Part shown: positions 52,332-61,563 of the stretch, piece by piece
How positions within the stretch are numbered: position 1 is the stretch's first letter
How the letters are laid out: every line of letters starts with the position of its first letter
Source: CAJXQU01 sp965223825
GTDB lineage: Bacteria; Pseudomonadota; Gammaproteobacteria; CAJXQU01
Assembly: GCA_965223825.1 (NCBI GenBank)
Contig: OZ245018.1
Location: 1,736,001-1,800,000, forward strand
DNA length: 64,000 nt
Direction of reading: 5' to 3'
Notes under the pieces: model-generated
What the model saw: only the letters and a program-made list of their open reading frames with translations
The model's database searches: none
Told to the model about the DNA's origin: nothing
Translations under genes and position numbers: made by a program

Positions 52332-53462
52332 TTATTGGACGGTTCCAGCATTCGCTGGAATCAGTCTCCAGTAAAGTTCGCGCCGACGATTATGCACAAT
52401 TTTCGTTGCGCTGTCGGCTGTTTTTCCCTCGGCATAAACGCTACAGATCGGCGAGCCTTGTGCAATCTCACTTCCAATAGCCGGAATATCACTCACCCAT
52501 GCGGGCCATTCAATCTGAGGGATCATGCACCTCGTTTCAGCGTACAGGATCAGCTTTGCACGAGCCTTATCCGCTTGTGGTACAAACTCACTACACACAG
52601 GCAACTCGCCATGACATGCGTCTAAATGTGCCTTGAATAAACTACACTCGCTATGATCATACAATTCAACACTGGCTGTCGGCCGCGCATTTATTTCCAA
52701 AATGACAATTTTGTCACGACATAAAATATAGTCCAGACCGCATACACCTTTTAATGAGAACTGAACGACAAGTTGATCAAGAATCTCTTTCAATTGGCCT
52801 CGAGAGTGATCTTTCTGCAAATTCTGAGTCACCGCGCCAGCAAACTTGAAACTGTTCGCTTCAACCCATGTTCGGTTTATTCCTACTAAATACGCTTCCT
52901 GACCATTCGCCAGAAAAACACACGATCTGTTCTCACCAAAAACACGGGCTTGATAATATTGATTAATACTACCATCCGGCCAAACCAGGTTTGGATCGTA
53001 AACCGCAACATGCTGCCCACCACTTTGTCCCGCACATTTTCTTAACCACTGCCCCTGCGTTAGGTCTATCTCATCAGGGTCAAAAATAGTGACAGGGAAA
53101 GTAAGATCTCGCTGCTGTAATTCACTAAAAAAAAACTTTGGGTTATTGATCATTTTAAGGGTTTCAACGGTATTCCCAAAAACCGGTAATTGCTGACCAA
53201 TGATGTTGATGAGATCAGGCTGCTGTTCAAACCCACTCCCGATCACAATCCCTTTTATAGAATAACGGTTCTGTAATGTTTGGATAGCAACTGGGAGACT
53301 CTCGTCGTTAAAAACGGGTACCTTAATAATGGCTTCTGCTAGAAGTTGCGTGTCTTGATCAGCGAATTGATCAATTACAAGACACTCATAACCCGCCAGT
53401 TTAGTCGCAGCGGCAAGGCTTCGCCCAGACTGACTGATTATGAGGTAATACGAAATTGACAA
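52332..53462 (-). CDS. ATP-grasp protein of the H4MPT island (orf17 type)
   Basis: 376 residues from a TTG start (53462), 18 bases after mtdB. N-terminal Rossmann part SQSGRSLAAATKLAGYECLV, then an ATP-grasp centre WLRKCAGQSGGQHVAVYD and metal site GLDYILCRDKIVILEINARP followed by TASVELYDHS. Homologues sit between mtdB and mch in other methanopterin-containing bacteria and are required for H4MPT-dependent growth, but their substrate is unknown. Confidence 0.78.
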   Translation of the reverse strand: MSISYYLIISQSGRSLAAATKLAGYECLVIDQFADQDTQLLAEAIIKVPVFNDESLPVAIQTLQNRYSIKGIVIGSGFEQQPDLINIIGQQLPVFGNTVETLKMINNPKFFFSELQQRDLTFPVTIFDPDEIDLTQGQWLRKCAGQSGGQHVAVYDPNLVWPDGSINQYYQARVFGENRSCVFLANGQEAYLVGINRTWVEANSFKFAGAVTQNLQKDHSRGQLKEILDQLVVQFSLKGVCGLDYILCRDKIVILEINARPTASVELYDHSECSLFKAHLDACHGELPVCSEFVPQADKARAKLILYAETRCMIPQIEWPAWVSDIPAIGSEIAQGSPICSVYAEGKTADSATKIVHNRRRELYWRLIPANAGTVQ

Positions 53463-53480
53463 CGGTCCTGATCAGAGAAT

Positions 53481-54389
53481 TTAACCGAGGCGTTTTTTCA
53501 CGATTTCGCGTGCGACTTTGAACGCCTCCTCGTGATCCACATAGATTGGTTTTTCTGACTCGATCATCAATTTAAACAATCGATAATGCACTTTATATTT
53601 AATATCACCGATCGCGAGCGCACCGATACCGACCGATGTCGAATTAGGGATTTCTTTACCCATATCGTTCACTTCAACGCCCTCAATACCGAGAGGAGGA
53701 ACGGCATTGACATCTGCAGCAACAAGCAGATCAGACGCAAGTGCAAGCTGATCCGTTCGCATAATACGAATGCCCGCTTTTGCCGCGCCGATCACGACGT
53801 GCGCATCGTTCATAAATTCAGCCACCTCCTCATCACTACGACTACCAGCACCTCGCATTTTCACTCCAAAACGCATGTTGTACTCTTCAGCGACTTCTTG
53901 TCCAACCGTTGGCCCCTGATGACTAACTAACGAGACATTCGCACCGGCTTTTGATGCTAAAACGCCAGCACAGACACCAACTGGGCCTAAACCAATAATA
54001 CTGACATTTTTTCCTTCTAAGCCCGCGTCAGATTGCTTCATTACCCAATGCTCAACACACGCAACCAGTGCGGCGGCGGTCGTTATCGCACCACTTGGAT
54101 CAGCAAAAACAGAAACTTCAAATGGGGGCACCATTGCTGCTTTTGCGCGCTTCAACATATCAAGCGCTAAAGAGAAATCACGTCCACCAATAAAAATACC
54201 TGTGCGTTTTACGCCGGTCGGCCCACGTGAAAATATCGTGTCTTGCGTCAGCCCATGAATATCTTCGAGCGAGACGTCTGAATAAGGGATAACACCGCAA
54301 AAATCCGCTTCGTAGGCCATATTTACATCAAATGGACTAACATTTTTTGTCGGGTTAAACATGTGTAGTAGATAGGGATCATTTTTCAT
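53481..54389 (-). CDS. mtdB: NAD(P)-dependent methylene-H4MPT dehydrogenase
   Basis: 302 residues. Substrate half: VSPFDVNMAYEADFCGVIPY with the conserved residues of Mtd. Nucleotide half: VSIIGLGPVGVCAGVLASKA. End: DVNAVPPLGIEGVEVNDMG. MtdB-type enzymes oxidise methylene-H4MPT with NAD or NADP. GAAGGAAA precedes the start. First gene of the mtdB-ATP-grasp-mch-RimK-orf5 series. Confidence 0.92.
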   Translation of the reverse strand: MKNDPYLLHMFNPTKNVSPFDVNMAYEADFCGVIPYSDVSLEDIHGLTQDTIFSRGPTGVKRTGIFIGGRDFSLALDMLKRAKAAMVPPFEVSVFADPSGAITTAAALVACVEHWVMKQSDAGLEGKNVSIIGLGPVGVCAGVLASKAGANVSLVSHQGPTVGQEVAEEYNMRFGVKMRGAGSRSDEEVAEFMNDAHVVIGAAKAGIRIMRTDQLALASDLLVAADVNAVPPLGIEGVEVNDMGKEIPNSTSVGIGALAIGDIKYKVHYRLFKLMIESEKPIYVDHEEAFKVAREIVKKRLG

Positions 54390-54574
54390 TGAAACTATTT
54401 CCTTCTTTCATTCTGCCTTGATTTATCATGATCCAATCAGGATCGTTTTGGCGGCTTGCCTGCGGTGGCTACGTAGATTCGATAGCGCCTTACATCACCA
54501 CACCAGCTTGCGGGTCACCAGTAATATCTGTTCTTATTATTCTGTTGTAATCGCGTGTGTTTCTTTCACGTTGA

Positions 54575-55543
54575 TTAGTTTGATTGAATATCAATCGTTG
54601 CGCCAGTATTGGCGGCCTGACAAACCATAAAACTTAAGTCATTTTCATTTTTGCAAAGTCGGCTCGCTTCGTCGACCAGTCGCTGGGCTTGTTCCTCCGA
54701 TTCCACCAAGGCAAAACCCGTTGGCCCCCAAGAACTTTGGCCGATGCCATAAACTCCTTGATCATCTAACCAATGCAACGCATCAGCCACATGATTACTA
54801 CTGTAACGGCCACCTTGATAATTCGCGAAATAATCACCGACGACTTGTTGAATGTACGTAATTCCTTTGCCGAAATCCTGAATATTCGACTCGACCATCG
54901 CCGGTAAAACACGCATTAACACCATGCGACAAAGGCTGCCGGAAATACGTGAATCCATTGGTGGGAGTTTTTTGAAAGCGGCTTTCTCATGCTTACCATT
55001 CAAGCCGTTACGTGTGTTATCGAAGATCAGCACAAGACGCCAAGCTTCGGGAAAGTCCATACGGCAGATAACCGGCGGAATATCCGTTTTGCCACCACGA
55101 CCACCATCGACAATAAACCCGCCTTTCTGAAACGCACCAACACCAATGCCTGACCGCGCACCGCGATCCGTTAAACGCGCGATTGTTGTAATATCCAGAT
55201 CCAGCTCGAATAATTCTGAGATCGCCGAACACACCGCCAAACCAAGTTGTGTACCCGAACCTAATCCCGCATGTTCAGGAATCGCTTTTTTGATCGTGAT
55301 CGTCACCGCTTTTCCGGGAAGGTATTCATCGATCAATAACTTGGCGTATTTGAGTGCTCGTTTCGACGACGGCCCATTCGCACTCAATTTGTCAGATTCA
55401 GACACGGACAATTGCGTTTCGATCCCGGCAAGAGTCAAGCCCAACCCACCAAAATTTCGACCGAGTTCGCCATTCATATCCAGAAATCCGAGATGCAATC
55501 TTGCTGGCGCTGTCACCGTCACGCTTTTATTTTTACCCTTCAA
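54575..55543 (-). CDS. mptG: Beta-ribofuranosylaminobenzene 5'-phosphate synthase
   Basis: 322 residues from a TTG start at 55543 after AGGAATAGG; no upstream ATG or GTG in frame gives a better start. GHMP-kinase-like fold: VTAPARLHLGFLDMNGELGR, IPEHAGLGSGTQLGLAVCSA and GVGAFQKGGFIVDGGRGG. It joins p-aminobenzoate (or a p-hydroxybenzoate analogue in archaea) to PRPP, the first committed step of H4MPT synthesis. It pairs functionally with pabB in the same island. Confidence 0.9.
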   Translation of the reverse strand: MKGKNKSVTVTAPARLHLGFLDMNGELGRNFGGLGLTLAGIETQLSVSESDKLSANGPSSKRALKYAKLLIDEYLPGKAVTITIKKAIPEHAGLGSGTQLGLAVCSAISELFELDLDITTIARLTDRGARSGIGVGAFQKGGFIVDGGRGGKTDIPPVICRMDFPEAWRLVLIFDNTRNGLNGKHEKAAFKKLPPMDSRISGSLCRMVLMRVLPAMVESNIQDFGKGITYIQQVVGDYFANYQGGRYSSNHVADALHWLDDQGVYGIGQSSWGPTGFALVESEEQAQRLVDEASRLCKNENDLSFMVCQAANTGATIDIQSN

Positions 55544-56256
55544 TCGTTCACCTATTCCTATATGTTTATTACTTAAATGCCGTGTTGTGTATTTCCGTCG
55601 AACAAACTAGCCTGCGCTAACGCATCGAGCTGGAAAGAAGCAACGGAATGCATCACGATGCATTCTTACCCATCAGTTTACTCTCTTCTTCATTAAGCGG
55701 ATCTTCAGACGTTAAATTTATGCCCCATTAAAACGTAGTAATCTAACCTACGCGGATTTCAAATGGGTTAAACGTTAAAGCAGAATTGAACTCGCCGTAT
55801 CACAGAATAAAGTGAACATTGAGTGATGACATCACCATCTTTGTCGCGAAATCCTCAACAAGAACCTCACTTGTATGGTTTAAATGAAACTCGTATGCAA
55901 ATTGTTTCATGAATTATTCTGCCGCTTACGTTAATACGAATTATTTTTAGTTTTTATTAGATCGATGTTTCTGTCGCAAAACCGCTCTGTGCAAGCTGGA
56001 GCAGTCAGTGAAACTGTGCTAGTTTAAATGCGTTAGCAGACGCTTGGGGACGCGATCTAGCCTTGTAGTCAATTGACGTGATCTCGCAACCAAGAGCGAA
56101 TCATAATGATGACAAGATATGATGGCAATCAAAAGGGTTAGCGTTTTATCGTCTCTCCATATGCGTCTTGACTGATTCAGGCTCTGTTCTGGGTCAAATC
56201 CGGGTCTAAATTCCTGCTCATTCAGGTTAACATTCCCTATTTACCACAATAATTAT
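55544..56256. other. 713-bp divergent promoter region between mptG and fhcB
   Basis: No ORF or RNA gene is seen. It contains a 20-bp near-palindrome, GAATGCATCACGATGCATTC at 55646-55665, related to the hairpin at 51233. It also has an AT-rich patch at about 55915-55965 (TTATTTTTAGTTTTTATTAG) that may hold fhc promoter elements. The length is unusual for this compact island and the region may contain decayed sequence. Confidence 0.45.
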
Positions 56257-57543
56257 ATGACACGATCGAACATGACTTCACCTGCTGAAACGAATACCTT
56301 CGACGCTGTTGCCTGCCCATTTTGTGGCATCCATTGTGATGACACATCCGGTGAGGTGACTGGCACTTCTATCAAACTAACCAATACCAACTGCGCTCGT
56401 GCTAGAGCCGGTTTTGAACGATCACTTCCAGAGCACTTCTCACCGCAGATTAAGGGTGAAGATGTTTCTCTTGAAGACGCCGTCGCGCATGCAAGCAAAA
56501 TCATCAAGTCCTCCAAATCGCCGCTGTACGCTGGCTTAGGCACGGATGTCTCCGGCATGCGAAATATTCTGGAACTTGCAGACAAAACCTGCGGTACAGT
56601 CGATCACATGGGCAGCGACAGCCTGATGCGCAATATTATGGCATTGAGTGATCGCGGCTGGATCATGACTTCACTGACAGAACTACGCAATCGCGCTGAT
56701 CTGATCATTTTCGCCGGTACGGATGCCACGGAACATTCGCGTTTTTATGAGCGTGTGATCTGGCCAGAAGAAGCGCTCTTCGTTGAAAAAGACGAACGTG
56801 AACTGGTCTACCTTGGCAAAGGCTTAAAATCGAAATTAGGCACGAGCCCATCCGGTAAAGCACCTCAATCAATCCCTTGCGAGATTGAACAACTGCCCGC
56901 GTTAATGAACGCCCTCTCCAGTCTTTATGACGGGGTTGATCTGCAAAGTAAAAAACTCGCTGGCGTTTCAAAAACACAATTGGTGAAACTGGTTGAAAAA
57001 ATCAAAGCAGCGAAATACAGCGTGATCATTTGGTCACCATCGAAATTTGATTTTAACAATGCAGAGCTTGCGATCAGTGCGACTTCTGATCTGATCAGGA
57101 AAGTCACAAAAACGCAGCGCATGGCTGGACTCTCATTAGGTGGAAGCGAAGGTCTTGCTTCGGTCTATGCCGTGAGCACTTGGCAAGCAGGATATCCATT
57201 GCGAATCAGTTTTGCGGAAGGTTATCCAGACTACAATCCTCGTCGTCACAGTACGTCCGAAATGCTCGAATCAGAAACGGCTGACGCGTTGATCTGGGTG
57301 TCTTCAATCGGTGCGAATCACCTTCCGCCCGAAACAGACTTACCAACGATTGTCCTCGGTGAACCGGGTATGGCGTTAGAAACAACGCCTGATGTTTTTA
57401 TACCCGTTGGAACACCGGGCATTGATCATACAGGCATTATGGTGCGCGTCGACAGCGTTGTCTCGCTCCCCATGAAGAAGCTACGTGACGCTGGTTTACC
57501 TAGCACGCGCGATGTAATCGGACAAATTCTACAAGCACTCTAA
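56257..57543 (+). CDS. fhcB: Formyltransferase/hydrolase complex subunit B
   Basis: 428 residues, related to the molybdopterin-type subunit of formylmethanofuran dehydrogenase but shorter. The N-terminus keeps a Cys cluster ACPFCGIHCDDTSGEV reminiscent of an iron-sulphur ligand set. Later: DSLMRNIMALSDRGW, RADLIIFAGTDATEHSRFYE and AGYPLRISFAEGYPDYNPRR. In bacterial Fhc this subunit is considered structural or vestigial. An ATG at 56272 is an alternative start. First gene of fhcBADC. Confidence 0.88.
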   Translation: MTRSNMTSPAETNTFDAVACPFCGIHCDDTSGEVTGTSIKLTNTNCARARAGFERSLPEHFSPQIKGEDVSLEDAVAHASKIIKSSKSPLYAGLGTDVSGMRNILELADKTCGTVDHMGSDSLMRNIMALSDRGWIMTSLTELRNRADLIIFAGTDATEHSRFYERVIWPEEALFVEKDERELVYLGKGLKSKLGTSPSGKAPQSIPCEIEQLPALMNALSSLYDGVDLQSKKLAGVSKTQLVKLVEKIKAAKYSVIIWSPSKFDFNNAELAISATSDLIRKVTKTQRMAGLSLGGSEGLASVYAVSTWQAGYPLRISFAEGYPDYNPRRHSTSEMLESETADALIWVSSIGANHLPPETDLPTIVLGEPGMALETTPDVFIPVGTPGIDHTGIMVRVDSVVSLPMKKLRDAGLPSTRDVIGQILQAL

Positions 57544-57576
57544 TAACGATAAAAATCAGACTAAACAGGAAAGACT

Positions 57577-59268
57577 ATGCTGGTAAAACTATCAGGTGGC
57601 AAAATTTACGATCCGATTAATGGGATCGACGGCCAAGTGATGGATCTCTACATACGTGATGGCCGTATTGTAGAAAAACCATCGAATGACACTCGAATTG
57701 ATGAGACTTATGACGTTCGCGGACGCGTGGTCATGGCAGGTGGTATCGATCCACATACCCACATCGGCGGCGGCAAGGTCAACATCGCACGCATGATGTT
57801 GCCGGAAGATCACGAACAAGATCTCGTCAAACATACCGACATCACCCGCGCTGGTTGCGGCCACGCCGCACCGTCTACGCTAACCGCCGGTTATCGTTAC
57901 GTTGAAATGGGTTACACCGCGGGCTTTGAGCCTGCCATGTTGCAAACCAATGCGCGCCAAGCACACATGGAAATGGCCGACACACCGATCATTGATAAAG
58001 GTGCTTACGTCATGCTCGGTAATGACGATATCTTCATGCGCATGATGCAGAACGGTGTCGATCAAAGCATGATGACGGACTATGTCGCATGGACACTGAC
58101 AAACTTCCAAGCGCTCGGTCTAAAAGTCGTTAATCCCGGCGGCATCAGCGCATTTAAATTCAACCAGCGTCAGCTTGATCTGGATGAACACCACACGTAT
58201 TACAACGTCACACCTCGTGAAATTCTTAAAACCCTCGCCACTTCATTACATGAATTGGGTGTACCGCATCCACTTCACGTTCACGGTTGTAATCTCGGCG
58301 TACCGGGCAATGTGGAAACCACGCTTGATACCATTCGCGGTATTGAAGGGTTGCCGATGCATTTAACACATATCCAATTCCACAGTTTCGCCACTGAAGG
58401 TGATCGAAAGTTCTCCTCTGGCGCTGCGCGTATTGCGGAAATGGTTAACAAGAACAAGAACATCTCAATCGATGTAGGTCAGATTATGTTCAACCAAACG
58501 GTCACAGCTTCCGGCGATACCATGCGCCAATATGCGGGGAGTCCGCACGGTAGCCCAAACAAATGGGTCATCATGGATATAGAATGTGATAACGGTTGTG
58601 GCGTGGTGCCGTTCAAATATACCGACAAGAGTTTCGTTAATGCGTTGCAATGGGCGATCGGACTAGAAACCTTCCTCATGGTTGACGATCCTTGGCGTGT
58701 ATTCCTGACAACGGATCACCCGAATGGTGCACCATTTACGTCTTACCCACATCTGATCAGACTGCTCATGGACAAATCTTTCCGAAATGACATGCTCGCG
58801 ACGATCAACAAAGACGCTGCAGACATGACCGTCCTCGGATCGCTCGATCGCGAATATTCACTGTATGAAATTGCGATCATGACGCGGGCGGCCCCAGCCA
58901 AAAGCTTGGGACTGTCTGATCGCGGTCAACTTGGTGTCGGTGCAGCGGCTGATATTGCGGTTTATAAAGAACTCGACGATAAAGAGAAAATGTTCGAAAA
59001 ACCGGAATACGTCTTTAAAGACGGCGAACTTGTCGCGAAAAATGGCAAAATTGTCAAAGTGGTTATCGGCACGACCCATACCGTAAAACCAGGTTACGAC
59101 AACAATATCGAAAAACATTTACGCCAATACTTTGAAAAATACCAAACGGTCAATATCGACAACCTCGTCCTGAGTAATGACGAAATTTATGATAATGGGC
59201 GCGGAAGCGTTACAGTTCACGACTGTAATCGCGATCACGACTTGGCCACTCCAGGAGGCGCGCAATGA
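57577..59268 (+). CDS. fhcA: Formyltransferase/hydrolase complex subunit A
   Basis: 563 residues, amidohydrolase fold. Metal-site motifs: VMAGGIDPHTHIGGGKVNIA (His-x-His), VNPGGISAFKFN, PHPLHVHGCNLGVPGN, GLPMHLTHIQFHSFAT and LTTDHPNGAPFTSYPHLIRL. It hydrolyses formylmethylofuran to formate and methylofuran, and lies 33 bases after fhcB. Overlaps fhcD by 4 bases. Confidence 0.94.
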   Translation: MLVKLSGGKIYDPINGIDGQVMDLYIRDGRIVEKPSNDTRIDETYDVRGRVVMAGGIDPHTHIGGGKVNIARMMLPEDHEQDLVKHTDITRAGCGHAAPSTLTAGYRYVEMGYTAGFEPAMLQTNARQAHMEMADTPIIDKGAYVMLGNDDIFMRMMQNGVDQSMMTDYVAWTLTNFQALGLKVVNPGGISAFKFNQRQLDLDEHHTYYNVTPREILKTLATSLHELGVPHPLHVHGCNLGVPGNVETTLDTIRGIEGLPMHLTHIQFHSFATEGDRKFSSGAARIAEMVNKNKNISIDVGQIMFNQTVTASGDTMRQYAGSPHGSPNKWVIMDIECDNGCGVVPFKYTDKSFVNALQWAIGLETFLMVDDPWRVFLTTDHPNGAPFTSYPHLIRLLMDKSFRNDMLATINKDAADMTVLGSLDREYSLYEIAIMTRAAPAKSLGLSDRGQLGVGAAADIAVYKELDDKEKMFEKPEYVFKDGELVAKNGKIVKVVIGTTHTVKPGYDNNIEKHLRQYFEKYQTVNIDNLVLSNDEIYDNGRGSVTVHDCNRDHDLATPGGAQ

Positions 59269-60161
59269 AAATAAACGGCGTCGCGATTGATAATACCTTC
59301 GCTGAAGCTTTCCCAATGAAAGCCACGCGGATCATTATCACCGCACTGAACTTGGAATGGGCTTATCACTCCGCAAATGCGATGACGGGATTTGCGACCT
59401 CTGTCATCGCGTGTGGTTGTGAGTCTGCAATTGAACGTGAATTAAAACCATCAGAAACACCTGACGGTCGCCCCGGTTACTCAATCTTGCTTTTCACTAT
59501 GAGTGAAAAAGAGATGATCAAGCAAATTCAAAACCGTGTCGGCCAATGTGTTCTGACATCTCCGACCAGTGCGTGCTTTAGCGGTTTAAGCGAAGGTAAC
59601 AAAGTCGCGCTGGGTAAAAACCTGCGTTATTTCGGTGACGGTTATCAAATCTCGAAAAAAATCGATGGCATAAGATATTGGCGTGTACCGGTGATGGACG
59701 GCGAATTTCTCGTTGAGGAATCCACACACATTGCGAAAGCCATCGGCGGTGGTAACTTCCTCGTCCTTGCAGAAAACCAAGAAATTGCCTTAAAAGCATG
59801 TGAAAAAGCTATCAAAGCCATGAAGAAGATTCCGGATGTGATCATGCCGTTTCCGGGCGGCGTTGTCCGTTCTGGTTCGAAAGTTGGTTCAAAATACTCG
59901 ACCTTACCCGCCTCAACCAATGACGCATTCTGCCCAACCTTAAAAGGTCAGGTGAAATCAGAATTAGACGAGACGATCGGATCGGTTATGGAAATCGTAA
60001 TCGACGGCCTGAGTGTGGAAGCGATCAACGAAGCCACCCGCGTGGGTGTGTTGGCCGCCTGCTCTATCGGCGCGAAAAAAGGCATTAAACGAATTAGCGC
60101 CGGTAATTACGGTGGTAATTTGGGTCCTTATCATTTTCACCTTAGAAAAATTTTGAAGTGA
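59265..60161 (+). CDS. fhcD: Formylmethanofuran-H4MPT formyltransferase
   Basis: 298 residues. Start MKINGVAIDNTFAEAFPMKA and central phrases WAYHSANAMTGFATSVIACG and CPTLKGQVKSELDETIGSVM are typical. It transfers the formyl group from formyl-H4MPT to methylofuran. Overlaps fhcC by 4 bases. Confidence 0.95.
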   Translation: MKINGVAIDNTFAEAFPMKATRIIITALNLEWAYHSANAMTGFATSVIACGCESAIERELKPSETPDGRPGYSILLFTMSEKEMIKQIQNRVGQCVLTSPTSACFSGLSEGNKVALGKNLRYFGDGYQISKKIDGIRYWRVPVMDGEFLVEESTHIAKAIGGGNFLVLAENQEIALKACEKAIKAMKKIPDVIMPFPGGVVRSGSKVGSKYSTLPASTNDAFCPTLKGQVKSELDETIGSVMEIVIDGLSVEAINEATRVGVLAACSIGAKKGIKRISAGNYGGNLGPYHFHLRKILK

Positions 60162-60991
60162 GGCACGTCGTGAGCAATCAACCATTAACGCTAACACTAA
60201 AAGAAAAACTCACCCTGCGTCTCGACATGAGCGCGATCACACCGAACGTGTTGGAAGGTCTGACACCGGCCAAGATCGCAAAAGTAAAACTCAGCGTCGG
60301 TAAGAAAAATATCGCGTTAGAAAAACTCTTTGAGATCACCGGTGAAGACACAAATAAAATCATTATTAAAAAAGGCCACGTTAAATTCGATAGCCTCGGT
60401 CGAGGAATGACAACAGGTCTTTTAGAAGTCCGTGGTGACGCAGGCGATCGGCTTGGCCAGGAAATGACGGGGGGCGAAATAATCGTCAAAGGCGATGCCG
60501 GTGATTGGGTCGGAACAGGTATGAAAAAAGGCCGAATCGAAATCCGAGGGAATGCGGGTCGGTTTCTCGGCGGCGCACTGCCCGGACAAAGTCTGGGCAT
60601 GAAAAACGGGACAATTCACGTTTTCGGCAACGTTGCTGATCGCATGGGCGATCGCATGCGTCGCGGCATGATCGTCGTCGAAGGTGATGCGGGCGATTAC
60701 GCGGGATCACGTATGACAGCAGGTACCATTGTCATCTGTGGCGAAGCCGGTAACAACATCGGTCACAGCATGAAACGCGGTACGATCCTACTCAATCACC
60801 AACCAAACGGCATTCCAGATACGTTCAATAGTAATGGCGTGTTTGAACTCGCTTTTTTAAATTTGTTATTTAAATCCATGGCGGCCAGCAGCCGTCGTCT
60901 TAAAGACTTTAAGGATCAACCTTGCTGGGTCGAACGTTACGCAGGCGATCTCGCCAACGACGGCTTAGGCGAAGTATTGATTCTCCAATAA
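60158..60991 (+). CDS. fhcC: Formyltransferase/hydrolase complex subunit C
   Basis: 277 residues. Right-handed beta-helix made of GxxGxxxG-type repeats, as in the glutamate synthase alpha-C domain: GDAGDRLGQEMTGGEIIVKG, GDAGDWVGTGMKKGRIEIRG, GDAGDYAGSRMTAGTIVICG and GEAGNNIGHSMKRGTILLNH. Structural subunit linking A/B/D. ORF begins with a GTG or ATG at 60158-60170; the overlap with fhcD supports the first. Confidence 0.93.
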   Translation: MRHVVSNQPLTLTLKEKLTLRLDMSAITPNVLEGLTPAKIAKVKLSVGKKNIALEKLFEITGEDTNKIIIKKGHVKFDSLGRGMTTGLLEVRGDAGDRLGQEMTGGEIIVKGDAGDWVGTGMKKGRIEIRGNAGRFLGGALPGQSLGMKNGTIHVFGNVADRMGDRMRRGMIVVEGDAGDYAGSRMTAGTIVICGEAGNNIGHSMKRGTILLNHQPNGIPDTFNSNGVFELAFLNLLFKSMAASSRRLKDFKDQPCWVERYAGDLANDGLGEVLILQ

Positions 60992-61003
60992 CAGGAAACC
61001 ACT

Positions 61004-61420
61004 ATGTCGATCTTCTTTGGGATCTTTTCTGGAAAACGACCAGACAACCTCGGCGTTAAAGAAGGTCGACTTTCACCCTGCCCAGACAAACCCAACTGCG
61101 TCTGCAGCCAACAAACGGAACTCCGTTTAAAATCTGAAACTACCGCCCCCCTTCCCTTTATCAACTCCTGCGAAAACACCCTGAGTATTATCAAAGCTTA
61201 CGCACGTGAACAAATTGATTGGAATATCATTACAGAAACAGAAAACTATTTACATATCGAATGTAAAAGTGCTTTTTTTGGATTTATTGACGATCTAGAA
61301 ATTTACTGTGATGAGACAGAGAAAATGACACAAGTAAGATCAGCATCACGATTAGGATATTCTGATCTAGGCGTTAATAAAATACGTATTGAAAAACTCC
61401 GTGATTATTTTACTAAATAA
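61004..61420 (+). CDS. DUF1499 family protein
   Basis: 138 residues. It contains the family sequence KEGRLSPCPDKPNCVCSQQT and, near the end, RSASRLGYSDLGVNKIRIEK. The family is of unknown function. The gene lies 12 bases after fhcC behind CAGGAAACC, so it is probably cotranscribed with the fhc operon, but no functional link to C1 metabolism is known. Confidence 0.8.
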   Translation: MSIFFGIFSGKRPDNLGVKEGRLSPCPDKPNCVCSQQTELRLKSETTAPLPFINSCENTLSIIKAYAREQIDWNIITETENYLHIECKSAFFGFIDDLEIYCDETEKMTQVRSASRLGYSDLGVNKIRIEKLRDYFTK

Positions 61421-61563
61421 ATAATAAAGCTAAATCCATTGTTGGTTACTAAAGGCTACAAGATTTTCAGAAAAGACTTAGATAACCCTTAATAAACTAG
61501 AAAGTAGCCTCTTTTACAACGCGCATACTCACTAAATAAAATTAAAGCTGTAACATGCGGGTA

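Noticed and set aside
60178..60600. 140-residue minus-strand ORF opposite fhcC
   Set aside because: The glycine-rich repeats of FhcC explain the open antisense frame as Pro/Ser-rich sequence.
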